Shown here one piece after another: positions 5,325-5,366 of a DNA stretch of 5,366 bases (position 1 is the first letter of the stretch; each line of letters opens with the position of its first letter). Both the position numbers and the translations under genes were made by a program. The stretch spans positions 1 to 5,366 of the forward strand of contig CAJZGD010000179.1 of the NCBI GenBank assembly GCA_915275065.1, given 5' to 3'. The notes below the pieces were generated by a model. The model had not been told where the DNA came from and searched no databases. It saw only the letters and a list, made by a program, of their open reading frames with translations. This DNA comes from an uncultured Corynebacterium sp. (lineage in GTDB: Bacteria > Actinomycetota > Actinomycetes > Mycobacteriales > Mycobacteriaceae).

Positions 5325-5366
5325 CCGGCGGCGGTGGGGGACCGGCGGCCCGAACTTGGCGGTGCG
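5325..5366. other. GC-rich 3' flank of the endolysin gene
   Basis: Forty-two bases after the stop codon, very rich in G and C. GCCGG and CCGGC can form a 5-bp stem with a 13-nt loop, but no T-run follows before the window ends, so this is not called as a terminator. No start codon with a ribosome binding site is visible. In actinophages a holin gene often lies here; nothing in these bases confirms it. Confidence 0.5.

Noticed and set aside
1..5366. CRISPR repeat-spacer array
   Set aside because: No regularly spaced repeated unit occurs anywhere. The single repeat-like 9-mer near 3490 and the anti-repeat do not make an array.
5325..5366. Terminator after the endolysin
   Set aside because: Only a 5-bp GC stem with a long loop and no T-run before the window ends.

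Overview
The window reads as chromosomal or prophage-adjacent DNA of a Corynebacterium or close actinobacterial relative. Two things point there. The left 60% encodes a Cas9 that is collinear, block for block, with the type II-C Cas9 of Corynebacterium diphtheriae (CdCas9) as I remember it. The tracrRNA beside it shares the anti-repeat and stem-loop layout of the C. diphtheriae tracrRNA. The right 30% encodes an actinophage-type endolysin.

Layout: (1) 1-3232, minus strand, is cas9. It is an unbroken frame of 1077 codons that runs off the left edge, with perhaps 10-20 C-terminal residues missing. All RuvC and HNH catalytic residues are present. (2) About 3248-3370, minus strand, is the tracrRNA gene: a split anti-repeat, a 7-bp stem-loop, a conserved linker, and a perfect 9-bp intrinsic terminator. 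That terminator ends only 15 nt before the cas9 TTG start, so tracrRNA and cas9 are in tandem. cas9 must therefore be expressed by read-through or from a promoter inside the tracrRNA gene. (3) 3371-3836 is an AT-rich intergenic region with no convincing protein gene. It carries candidate promoters, short dyads and a stretch resembling the 5' end of a C. diphtheriae-type CRISPR repeat. (4) 3837-5324, plus strand, is a 495-residue endolysin with an N-terminal Rv2525c-like (DUF1906) glycoside-hydrolase-like domain, a central zinc amidase (Amidase_2/PGRP) domain, a Pro/Thr linker and a helical tail. An in-frame ATG behind an AAGGAG could yield the tail as a separate 71-residue product. (5) 5325-5366 is GC-rich and holds no identifiable gene.

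How the parts work together: tracrRNA and cas9 form the effector half of a type II-C CRISPR-Cas system. cas1, cas2 and the repeat-spacer array are not visible and presumably lie beyond the left edge. The divergent endolysin has no signal peptide and so looks like a phage lysis gene that needs a holin. Its position suggests a prophage, or its remnant, next to the CRISPR locus. The most interesting features are the compact tracrRNA-terminator-cas9 leader, which could link guide supply to Cas9 synthesis, and the possible second endolysin product. I did not find a wholly new defence system here.
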